This document shows, piece by piece, positions 41,462 to 49,104 of a stretch of 64,000 nucleotides of DNA. Each line of letters opens with the position of its first letter. Position 1 is the stretch's first letter. Under the pieces are notes generated by a model. That model was not told where the DNA came from, made no database searches, and was given only the letters and a program-made list of their open reading frames with translations. The position numbers were made by a program, and so were the translations under genes. The stretch spans positions 3,658,001 through 3,722,000 of the forward strand of contig NZ_CP094997.1 in NCBI RefSeq assembly GCF_022869785.1, written 5' to 3'. Origin of the DNA: Dyadobacter chenwenxiniae. GTDB taxonomy: Bacteria > Bacteroidota > Bacteroidia > Cytophagales > Spirosomataceae.

Positions 41462-44335
41462 CTACTTCTCCTCAAGTGCTTTTCCGATCAGCATTTGGCT
41501 TTCGTGATGCTCATGCGAGCCACTTTGACCCAGCTTTTGATTCAATTCCTTCAAAACCTTTTTAGAATCTTCGGTTCCAATCGCCGCAACGCGCTGAACA
41601 GTGTAAGCAAGGATTTTCGGCAATTTTGATTTTTCTGCCATTTGCAACGCGCGTTTCATATCTAATGGAGCCAAAGGTTCGGCCGCGTACCAGACCATTA
41701 ATGGCAGGTTATGATCATCCTTATCCTGTTCTTTTTGCATTAATGCATCCACCACATCCCAACGTTGCGCGGGTTCCAGCCGAAGCATTCCCGATGCCAG
41801 ATAAAGCCTTACCATGGCCGATTGGTCGTTCTGAGCCATTTCTACGAACTTTTTCAATGCTTCCGGCGAAACTTGTTTGTCTTCCGTAAGCAATTGAACC
41901 GACCAGCTTCTGATGTATTCGTTTTCATTTGACAGCAGATCCATCAAATCTTTGTCCTCCAAACCCTTTGTTACATGCAAGGTCCACAATGCACGCAGCT
42001 TGCGCGTTGCATCGGGGTTTTTAGCCAGGATTTCCTTTAATGCTTTGTGCACTTTTTTGTTTGCACCGCGTTCCTGCAGAATCGTGCGGGCTTGTCTTAC
42101 GTAATAATCATTATCATTCAACTGATAATTAACCAGTTCCATGTCAGACGCCTTGGTAAGATCCACTTTCACCCATTTGTCGTTTTCATGTGTGATTTTG
42201 AAAATCCTTCCCATGGTTTTGTCATGAACATCGGGATTGGGACTATGACATTGGTTTTTATCATACCAGTCAATAGCCCAGACAGAACCACTCGCGTCGT
42301 ATTTGAAATTCAGCCACTGCGACCAGGAATCATTCATGGCCATGAAATCCGGTCTGTGAGAAGCCACATAACCCGATCCCTTTTTCTCAAAATGATCAAT
42401 GTTCATCCGTGCGCCATTGATGTTGTTCATAAAGATCTCGTTGCGATATTCTTTTGGCCAGCTATTGCCCAGATAAATCATCGCACCCGCATGAGCGTGT
42501 CCGCCACCTGCCGCCGCCGAGCGGAAATTGCCTGCGTGAGGACCACGTTCACCAAGCCAGTGCACGTGATCGCCAATGGTCTTGATATCATCATATGTGT
42601 ATGGATTGAAGTGCTTTCCAGCCTGGCGCTGGTAACGCGCCCCCTGGATCACATGATACATATGCGGGATTACGCAAACCGTGATGAATGGGTGCCCATA
42701 ATCATTAAAATCAATGCCCCAGGGATTACTTGAACCTTCTGCATAAACTTCAAATTTGTGCATTGTAGGGTGATACCGCCACACGCCGCCGTTGATTTTC
42801 GCCCGGCCCCCTTCGGGCGCACCCGGCTTTCCTACAACTGAATTGGTAAAAACGCCATGTGTTCCGTAAAGCCAGCCATCCGGCCCCCACCTGAAACTGT
42901 TTAGCACCTCATGCGTATCATCCAGGCCCCAGCCGTCGAGCAATATTTGCTCTGGCCCGGCTGGTTTGTCTGTCTTCGGATCAACGGGAATAAACAGCAA
43001 ATTAGGCGCAGAGCCCAGCCAAACTCCCCCCATTCCCACTTCTATTCCGCTGATCAGGTTAAGATTTTCAGCAAAAACCTTCTTGCTATCCAATGTTCCG
43101 TCACCATTTGTGTCTTCCAGGATCAAAATCCTGTCCCTGCCCTGCCCTTCCGGCGCACGGACCGGATAAGTATGTCCCTCTACAACCCAAAGCCGACCTT
43201 TTGCATCGATTGTAAACGCGATCGGCTTTACAACTTCCGGCTCCGACGCAGCCAATGTTACTTTAAAACCTGCCGGGGGCGTCATAGCCGCCGCTGCTTT
43301 CTCACCTGAAAGCCCCGCGTTCAGAACAGGATCCAGTGGTGGAAGAATGATGATATCATTTTGCTTTAATTCGTTGGTAAACTCCGGGCGGCTGGGATAA
43401 AACAGGAATTCGTCGAAATTGATATGCGCCCATTTGTCATTGGCTATGTAAGGGATTTGTGATATACCCGTCTCATTATCAATAATCCTGATAAAAATTT
43501 CCTGGTTGAGATATCCCTTCAAATCTACGACAGCAGGCTGCAAAGTCGCCCGCCCCTGACCTGTAATATGATAAATAACGCTATCCGTTCCCGCCAAAAC
43601 CAGCTCGACGCGCGTATCCAGCAACGCGCCACCGGAAACTTTGAATGCAGCGAAAGGTTGGCTTACCTTGAATGGCGCGGAGGTCAGTGTTCCGGTCAGC
43701 TTGTAATTTGTATTTCCACCGCTGCTCAGGAAATATTTTCCATCAAAACCAATCTTCATTTCTTTTTCATGCACCGGCGAAGGGTCTTCACTAAACAATG
43801 GATTTGCAAAAGCATCGCCGGTCGCCGTCCAGTCTTTCAATGTGCCTGTTTCAAAATTCAGGTTCAAAGGCTGACCGTCTTTCAGGGGCAATTGGCCTGC
43901 GACTGTTTTCTCACTAACTTCTCCTTCCACGACCTCGAAACTGCCCACCATCCCCGCGGCACGGTGGCCCGGCACCGAACAGAAATAGGTATCGCTTTGC
44001 GCTGCCACAAAATGAATGCTTGTACTCGATCCCTTTTCCAGGATTACCTTGCTCTTAATACCCAGCTTCTCAAGAGCGATATCATGTGTCATCAGCTCAC
44101 CATTTGTGATTCTGATGCGGACCTTATCCCCTTTATTGGCTTTCAACGTGGGGTTGCGCGCACCGTCAGGTGCAAAAAAACCCAGCATCGTCGCTTCCAA
44201 TGCATATTCCCGATCATATTTGGCGGTGTCCGCCTTGACTGCTGTGGCTTTTGGCTTCTGCGCTAAAATCTGCTCATGAGCACCTGTTATATAGACGTAA
44301 AGAAGCAGGATCAATAATCTTCGAAAGATGGACAT
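41462..44335 (-). CDS. Secreted cupredoxin / beta-propeller / HEAT-repeat protein
   Basis: 957 residues with a signal peptide (about 1-26). Residues ~45-136 form a cupredoxin: ligands H84 (ELMTHDIALEKLG), C119, H124 and M129 (FCSVPGHRAAGM), a full type 1 copper set. Residues ~150-330 look like a beta-sandwich with LNLNFETGTLKDWTATGDAF. Residues ~350-700 are a propeller of the membrane-bound-dehydrogenase type seen in PVC heme-binding proteins (GFKVTLAASEPEVVKPIAFTIDAKGRLWVVEGHTYP). HEAT-like helices (~740-940) end the protein. The cytochrome CxxCH domain usual in such proteins is not present. It is likely a periplasmic or surface electron-transfer or sugar-oxidising enzyme. Substrate unknown. 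Confidence 0.85.
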   Translation of the reverse strand: MSIFRRLLILLLYVYITGAHEQILAQKPKATAVKADTAKYDREYALEATMLGFFAPDGARNPTLKANKGDKVRIRITNGELMTHDIALEKLGIKSKVILEKGSSTSIHFVAAQSDTYFCSVPGHRAAGMVGSFEVVEGEVSEKTVAGQLPLKDGQPLNLNFETGTLKDWTATGDAFANPLFSEDPSPVHEKEMKIGFDGKYFLSSGGNTNYKLTGTLTSAPFKVSQPFAAFKVSGGALLDTRVELVLAGTDSVIYHITGQGRATLQPAVVDLKGYLNQEIFIRIIDNETGISQIPYIANDKWAHINFDEFLFYPSRPEFTNELKQNDIIILPPLDPVLNAGLSGEKAAAAMTPPAGFKVTLAASEPEVVKPIAFTIDAKGRLWVVEGHTYPVRAPEGQGRDRILILEDTNGDGTLDSKKVFAENLNLISGIEVGMGGVWLGSAPNLLFIPVDPKTDKPAGPEQILLDGWGLDDTHEVLNSFRWGPDGWLYGTHGVFTNSVVGKPGAPEGGRAKINGGVWRYHPTMHKFEVYAEGSSNPWGIDFNDYGHPFITVCVIPHMYHVIQGARYQRQAGKHFNPYTYDDIKTIGDHVHWLGERGPHAGNFRSAAAGGGHAHAGAMIYLGNSWPKEYRNEIFMNNINGARMNIDHFEKKGSGYVASHRPDFMAMNDSWSQWLNFKYDASGSVWAIDWYDKNQCHSPNPDVHDKTMGRIFKITHENDKWVKVDLTKASDMELVNYQLNDNDYYVRQARTILQERGANKKVHKALKEILAKNPDATRKLRALWTLHVTKGLEDKDLMDLLSNENEYIRSWSVQLLTEDKQVSPEALKKFVEMAQNDQSAMVRLYLASGMLRLEPAQRWDVVDALMQKEQDKDDHNLPLMVWYAAEPLAPLDMKRALQMAEKSKLPKILAYTVQRVAAIGTEDSKKVLKELNQKLGQSGSHEHHESQMLIGKALEEK

Positions 44336-44525
44336 AACCTTATGGATAGTGTATAAATATTCGTTTTTGAATTATGAAAAAAGCGTCAGATATAGCAGAA
44401 TGCAGTTGAGTTAACCTGACTTAACGTGATTATCTTAAAACATTGGAGGAGGCGCTTAAAAAAAGAAAGCAATGCTGATATTATACTTATCAGCGAGCAA
44501 GCCGGAGAATATGAATGCAGGATTG

Positions 44526-44888
44526 TCAGGACTTGCTGTTTTCTTCAAGCCGCCATGTAACAATTTTTTCGATCAGTTCGAGCGGCATCCGCTTATCGAG
44601 CGGAAAATGGACGGAACCCTTTGTCCCTTTGTAGCCGGAAAGATCGTCTTTTAATGAAGCTGCGAGTGTCGCAGAAACCGGATACAATGCAATGTGTTTT
44701 TTCCAGGCCGCGAAATAAATCAGGTATGAACCGTTCAAATTGAATGTCGGCATATCATACGAAATGGTCTCCTCCGCGTCAGGAGCAACTTTTCGAACCG
44801 TTTCCCGAATTTCCTGCAATGCCTGCCGAACTTCCGGCGGGAAATTAGAAATGTATTCGTCGATTGTTTTGGGTTTTGTGGAAGGCAT
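44526..44888 (-). CDS. DUF1801 (YdhG-like) family protein
   Basis: 120 residues. The DUF1801 pattern is clear: TIDEYISNFPPEVRQALQEIRETVRKVAPDAEETISYDMPTFNLNGSYLIYFAAWKKHIALYP, and the end KGSVHFPLDKRMPLELIEKIV. This small alpha/beta family is related to the YdhG/frataxin-like iron-binding fold; its role is unclear, with iron or nucleic-acid handling proposed for some members. Short length and complete motifs indicate an intact gene. It stands alone at the edge of the decayed 45-46 kb patch. Confidence 0.9.
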   Translation of the reverse strand: MPSTKPKTIDEYISNFPPEVRQALQEIRETVRKVAPDAEETISYDMPTFNLNGSYLIYFAAWKKHIALYPVSATLAASLKDDLSGYKGTKGSVHFPLDKRMPLELIEKIVTWRLEENSKS

Positions 44889-45041
44889 GTGTAAAGCTTA
44901 TCTTCTCAAAAGATTAATCAGGAATCCGCAGTTGTAATATTTGTATAAATACCAATATTCTGCATCTGTCCGCTCAGTTTAAGGAAAACTAAGTTAGGAA
45001 AAAATCACTTCGATCTGCGGCTGCTCTCAACATTATCTTCT

Positions 45042-45180
45042 AGCTTCTTGCGGTCTGGTAATACGGCATTCGGGCGGGACTCGAACCCTCCATAAACGAA
45101 AAAGCTTAGATTTCTCTGAGCTTTCTGCAGTCTGGCGGGGCCGGCCTTCCGGCGGGACTCGAACATCGTCAAACAAAACA
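45042..45180 (-). repeat. Two degenerate ~77-bp tandem repeats with tRNA T-arm-like segments
   Basis: Unit 1 starts AGCTTCTTGCGGTCTGG (45042-45058) and unit 2 starts AGCTTTCTGCAGTCTGG (45119-45135), 77 bp apart. Each carries GCGGGACTCGAAC (45074 and 45152), which on the reverse strand reads GTTCGAGTCCCGC, the core of a tRNA T arm. The rest of each unit is diverged and lacks a cloverleaf. Probably remnants of a small tRNA cluster, duplicated and decayed. Confidence 0.5.
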
Positions 45181-45244
45181 AATTATCGCACTCCGATACT
45201 TCGATTAATTCTCTATGTGTTCCCTAAGTTATTGATTTACTGTA

Positions 45245-45278
45245 CAAACTGCAGGGGTTCGACTCCCGTTCCAGTTTG
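45245..45278 (+). other. tRNA-like minihelix (acceptor-like stem plus T arm)
   Basis: CAAACTG (45245-45251) pairs perfectly with CAGTTTG (45272-45278), enclosing CAGGGG-TTCGACT-CCCGTTC, which looks like a T arm and T loop. D and anticodon arms are absent. Possibly a tRNA deleted in the middle, or the 3' end of a former tRNA or tmRNA captured beside it. Confidence 0.4.
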
Positions 45279-45374
45279 AGATGGGATTTTCATCACAAGA
45301 AAGTTTTCGATGCAATGCAATTTCAAAACTACCTTTCCGACTCATATAGTAGCCAGCGAGTCACCTATAAACAA

Positions 45375-46013
45375 CTAAAAATCAAATGTCGCCTTCATTC
45401 GAATTTCCCATGGAGAAACGTTTGGATGATTAAGGTAATTAAAACGGCGTACGGCATCGACCCGAAAGAATTTAAAAAAATTGGAAACACCTGAGCTAGC
45501 TTCCATGTATGGAATGCTCCCCAGGGTATAAGTATAGGGAACGCCTTGTGAATCGACAGGAAACTGGTACAGCCTATTGTTCACGATTGGACTGTTTTGT
45601 GGTCTTGGACCACCCTACAACCCTTTGAATGAGACCGCTCCCCCAGTTTTAGCCTTTTTAACAGTGGTGTTTTATTGAAAATAAATTCGTTGAATGAATG
45701 AATGAATGATCGATGGTTGTGCTCACGTAATGGTCACTAACAAATTCCAGGACATTCCTTAGGTTAAAAGAATTGGCTTGATATGCATAGATCTGATTTG
45801 CCCGGTGAATTGTTAACAATGGGAATGGCACTTTTCCAAACAGGTACCCTATACTCCTAGGTTCTGCGTTTCCGAGCTGACGAGTTCTGCAGGATTGTTG
45901 CAGAAGGTAATTATGTCGTCGCTTTTCTAAATCTTCCCCGACCCAAAAAAATCGACCTCGTACTGACTTAATGCTGATTTGGAAGTAAGTACCTTTTCCT
46001 TTTTCCTGCCATT
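45375..46013 (-). pseudogene. DUF5686-type outer-membrane gene, C-terminal remnant
   Basis: Reading the reverse strand with frame changes restores a DUF5686-family C terminus: KGTYFQISIKSVRGRFFWVG, then YLFGKVPFPLLTIHRANQIY and FNLRNVLEFVSDHYVSTTIDHSF, then (after a frame shift in a GAAT repeat at 45691-45709) FNEFIFNKTPLLKRLK, then a TAG stop within GL*GGPRPQNSPIVNNR, and finally YQFPVDSQGVPYTYTLGSIPYMEA and FRVDAVRRFNYLNHPNVSPW to ATFDF and a stop at 45375. At least two frame breaks and one stop are present. The N-terminal half is missing. Confidence 0.6.
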
Positions 46014-46220
46014 TTACCGATAGTCGGTCGTGGATGTTTTTAGAGCACCATCGATAAATTGGTTTTCGGTTCGCAGACTGGGATAGCCCAATTGCACATA
46101 CCACGGTTCTTCATGATAATCTTCCAGGCCAATGTGCCCGGAGAATTCCCTCGTTACTTTGGCAGTGCCGAAGATCATATCCCAGATAAAAAACATATTC
46201 CCATAATGGTGATGAGTATT
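46014..46220 (-). pseudogene. Sterol desaturase/fatty-acid hydroxylase, C-terminal remnant
   Basis: The reverse strand reads THHHYGNMFFIWDMIFGTAK, followed by SGHIGLEDYHEEPWYVQLGYP. This is the HHxxG...FxxWDxxFGT end of the sterol desaturase/hydroxylase superfamily, with the last histidine box. A TGA lies just upstream (46221-46223 complement). The rest of the gene is absent; the fragment ends near 46014, where DUF5686-like sequence starts in another frame. The two remnants are fused back to back in the same direction. Confidence 0.5.
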
Positions 46221-46343
46221 TCAATATTCTTATCTCAGGTAATTATCCGGAAGGGTTTGTCGACCATTCAGTAGATATTTATCATGATATAAATGGGTTT
46301 CCAATCAGAAAGCATTAATTATCGGACCCTTATATCCAGGTAG

Positions 46344-46967
46344 TTAAGCTTGCACACTGCTGATATAAACCTCCCAAGCCTGATAGATAAAATCAGTGGT
46401 TTGCCATTCGTCAGTAGCAATCACCGATAGCCGGTTGTTGATATTTAGCGATGTCAGTCCATGCAAAATTGCCCAGTATTGTAATAATGCCGTCTGTGGA
46501 TCGGTATATTTAACCTCACCTGTTGATATACAATCAGTCATTATGCCCAGCATGAACGCATAAGTTTCTCGACAATTTTTAAAAGGCTGATCTTCTTGAA
46601 CCCCTTCCATGGGCGAACGGAGTATAAACATCAGGTCATAATATTTTGGATACTTTAAACCAAAATCAATATAGGCCTTCCCGAATTTTTTCAGCCTTAG
46701 ATATGGACTTTCCTGTACCTGGTTTGCACTTAAATATTTGAACAAAAAATCAAATGCAATTTTTTGCATGTCGTAGAGAATTCCATTTTTACTTTGATAA
46801 TGAAGATAGATCGCTGTGGGACTATATTCTATCTTCTGGGCAATTTTACGAATCGTTGTGTTCTCCAAGCCTTCCTGTAAATATAAATCAAGAGCAGTGC
46901 CAAGAATCAACTTTCTTGTTGCGTTATGCTTTCTTACTTTACGTTCTGCTATTCCCATTCTGAACAT
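46344..46967 (-). CDS. TetR-family regulator
   Basis: 207 residues. The helix-turn-helix domain (~18-65) reads ATRKLILGTALDLYLQEGLENTTIRKIAQKIEYSPTAIYLHYQSKNGILYDMQK. The C-terminal ligand domain is standard in length, with YLRLKKFGKAYIDFGLKYPKYYDLMFIL near 105-135. It may repress the SDR and HAD genes (47257, 48103) or others next to it; no operator was identified. Another TetR gene at 54740 closes the cluster. The start at 46967 or an in-frame ATG at 46958 could be used. It is a separate transcription unit from the decayed patch. Confidence 0.92.
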   Translation of the reverse strand: MFRMGIAERKVRKHNATRKLILGTALDLYLQEGLENTTIRKIAQKIEYSPTAIYLHYQSKNGILYDMQKIAFDFLFKYLSANQVQESPYLRLKKFGKAYIDFGLKYPKYYDLMFILRSPMEGVQEDQPFKNCRETYAFMLGIMTDCISTGEVKYTDPQTALLQYWAILHGLTSLNINNRLSVIATDEWQTTDFIYQAWEVYISSVQA

Positions 46968-47256
46968 TAATTACTGCGGATGCCCGTGACCTTTTGAAAG
47001 AGCGTTTAACCAGCAAATTATCAGCGCGACATTTGTTCTTGCACTGTTTATCTCTGGAGCGTGATAGCTGAGTATGATCAAAAATCTCCCAGTGTTGTGC
47101 AATTTTGCTGTTAAACATCCGGAACGTTCTGTATCCCACACCCCTCGGTTCCCTCGCCAGTGTCATCGCAAGCAGAGAGAATGCTTACGATGATCCTAAT
47201 GTGGCAAATCACCAGCTCCCCAAAGTTGCAGCCCGGCTATTTTTATAATCTGCTTA
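46968..47256 (-). other. Gap with a possible SnoaL-like fragment
   Basis: On the reverse strand a short frame near 47070-47130 reads VGYRTFRMFNSKIAQHWEIFDH, similar to the C-terminal helix-strand segment (FRxxxGKIxEHWD) of SnoaL-like proteins. Stops lie on both sides and no start is obvious. It is probably a remnant; the evidence is weak. No other feature stands out in this gap. Confidence 0.25.
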
Positions 47257-48030
47257 TTACCGTTGACTGGCCAAACCCTTCTTAATCTTCATCATAATAC
47301 GATCAGGCACGAAGTTTGGAAGTTTAGAGTTAAACCAGTTTTGAAAACCCACTACTTTTTTCCCATTTCCCTTTAATAGATGGTCTACACCTTGTATTGC
47401 CACTTCTTTAGGGTGCATGGGTTTGGTTTTGTGAAGATTGGTAGATTGCATTTCGGTTGTCGTAAAGCCAGTATCTACCGTGCCTGGATATAGCGAGATA
47501 ACGGTAACACCAGTCCCGTCCAATTCGGCATCAAGCGTTTCACTAAATGCCTTTACAAAAGCTTTGGTAGCAGAATAAACAGAAAAATAAGGCATTGGTA
47601 AAAATGAGACCACAGAGCCTACGTTCATGATCCGGCCAGACTTGCGGCTGACCATATCTTGTGCAAAAAGCTTGGTCAGTACCACCAGACTGGAAATATT
47701 CAACTGAATCATGCTCAATTCTTCTTCCAAAGACGTTTCTGTAAAATGGCCATAGTTGCCTACACCTGCATTGTTGACCAGGTGGGTTACTATAAACTTT
47801 GCCTGCTTCACTGCTTTATGAAGGCTTATTGCAGCATTTACATCAGATAGATCCGCAGCAAAATACTCAACTTTAATGCCATGTTTTTCTGTTAGCTCAG
47901 CTTGCATCTGCTGCAATTTGGATTCGGTCCGGGCCACCAATATCAGGTTCCATTTTTTCGCAGCCAATTGATCGGCCATCTCATAGCCAATACCGGATGA
48001 AGCCCCGGTGAGCAGTATGTATTCTTTCAT
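47257..48030 (-). CDS. Short-chain dehydrogenase/reductase
   Basis: 257 residues. The coenzyme motif is LLTGASSGIGYEMADQLA, NNAGVGNYGHF is the strand 4 motif, SSLVVLTKLFAQDMV follows, and the active site Y and K appear in VYSATKAFVKAFSETL. The C terminus has ISLYPGTVDTGF and a basic tail (NSKLPNFVPDRIMMKIKKGL). It reduces or oxidises an alcohol or carbonyl substrate; the specific one is unknown. It sits between TetR and 3-hydroxyacyl-CoA dehydrogenase genes on the same strand, so it could act on lipid-type substrates. Intact by motif count. Confidence 0.93.
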   Translation of the reverse strand: MKEYILLTGASSGIGYEMADQLAAKKWNLILVARTESKLQQMQAELTEKHGIKVEYFAADLSDVNAAISLHKAVKQAKFIVTHLVNNAGVGNYGHFTETSLEEELSMIQLNISSLVVLTKLFAQDMVSRKSGRIMNVGSVVSFLPMPYFSVYSATKAFVKAFSETLDAELDGTGVTVISLYPGTVDTGFTTTEMQSTNLHKTKPMHPKEVAIQGVDHLLKGNGKKVVGFQNWFNSKLPNFVPDRIMMKIKKGLASQR

Positions 48031-48102
48031 GCTCAGTAAAATTTAGGTTAGTAATATTTGAATTTTGGGTGTCATCCTACCTGGTTACATTTAGATCAGG
48101 CA

Positions 48103-48999
48103 CTATTTTAAAAAATCCACATCCTCATATGCCGGGTCTGGGTATGAGTAAAAACCTTCCCCCGTAGAAATACCCAGCTTGTTTTTAGCAATGAAGTTTT
48201 CTTTCAGAAAATCCCTCCTGTCTTTCCACAGCTGCTCGCCGGTCAGTTCTGCAAAGGATGTTGTCACATTATAGGCGGTGGTCATTCCTACAAGATCCGC
48301 CATCGCCATAGGCCCCAGATCCGCCCCCAGTGTTTTCATCCAGGTCTTGTCAATGGATGCGGCATCGGCAACACCATTTCGGTACAGGTCCAGACCTGCT
48401 ATCAGCCAGGGCACTAAAAGTGAGTTCATCACATAGCCAGGCTGTTCTTTATAGATCGGTATGGTCAGCATGCCAATTGTTTTGGCGAATGCCACAACCT
48501 GCTCAAAAATTTCAGGATCAGTTGTAGCATGTCCCATAATTTCAGCCACATTGTTCTTCCACAGATAATTAGCAAAGTGCAGCGCCAGAAACCGGTTCGG
48601 CCTGCCGGTCTGAGCAGCAAACCGACTGGGCAGCAGCGTAGAGGAGTTGGTACAAAAAATGGTTTTTGCCGGAGCCAGTAGAGCAAGCCTGGTGTAAAAA
48701 TCCTTTTTTATCTGAATGCTTTCTGGAATCGCTTCAATGGTCAGGTCCGCATCTTTCACTGATTCGGGCAGATCCGCTGTAAAATTTACCCTTAATACAG
48801 CGGCATCCAGATCAGCAGGGGCCGCTTTGATATCCTGCTGATAAAGCGCTTTAAACTGCTCAAGTTTTAACTTCGCATTTTCAAGTAGTTCTTCCTTGAT
48901 ATCAAACAATGTGACATCGTACCCGTGATAAGCAGTATGAAAAGCAATTTGGGCACCCAGTACCCCGGAGCCAAATACTGTGACATTTTTAATTTTCAT
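48103..48999 (-). CDS. 3-hydroxyacyl-CoA dehydrogenase
   Basis: 298 residues, the typical length of a stand-alone enzyme. The NAD fold starts VTVFGSGVLGAQIAFHTAYHGYDVTLFDI. FCTNSSTLLPSRFAAQTGRPNRFLALHFANYLWKNN holds the catalytic serine and histidine (HFAN replaces the common HFFNP), and the C-terminal domain has YVMNSLLVPWLIAGLDLYRNGVA with the family asparagine. It oxidises 3-hydroxyacyl-CoA in beta-oxidation or butyrate-type metabolism. It is 105 nt downstream of the RND pump and may be read through from that operon, but there is no clear functional link. Confidence 0.9.
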   Translation of the reverse strand: MKIKNVTVFGSGVLGAQIAFHTAYHGYDVTLFDIKEELLENAKLKLEQFKALYQQDIKAAPADLDAAVLRVNFTADLPESVKDADLTIEAIPESIQIKKDFYTRLALLAPAKTIFCTNSSTLLPSRFAAQTGRPNRFLALHFANYLWKNNVAEIMGHATTDPEIFEQVVAFAKTIGMLTIPIYKEQPGYVMNSLLVPWLIAGLDLYRNGVADAASIDKTWMKTLGADLGPMAMADLVGMTTAYNVTTSFAELTGEQLWKDRRDFLKENFIAKNKLGISTGEGFYSYPDPAYEDVDFLK

Positions 49000-49104
49000 T
49001 TTGATAAATTTAAAATATTTGTTTGATCAGGTTCTTTTGAGCGATTTTGACATGCCTGAAAAACAGGCTACTACATTTCCCTTCATCCGGTTTTGCAACG
49101 TTTG

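Noticed and set aside
43568..44266. 232-residue forward frame inside the cupredoxin gene
   Set aside because: Antisense to the reverse-strand fusion gene, which has full motifs; no start or family features.
45276..45494. 72-residue forward frame beginning in the decayed patch
   Set aside because: It is the opposite strand of the DUF5686 remnant, whose reverse reading (SPWEIRMKATFDF) fits a known family; the forward frame has no motifs.
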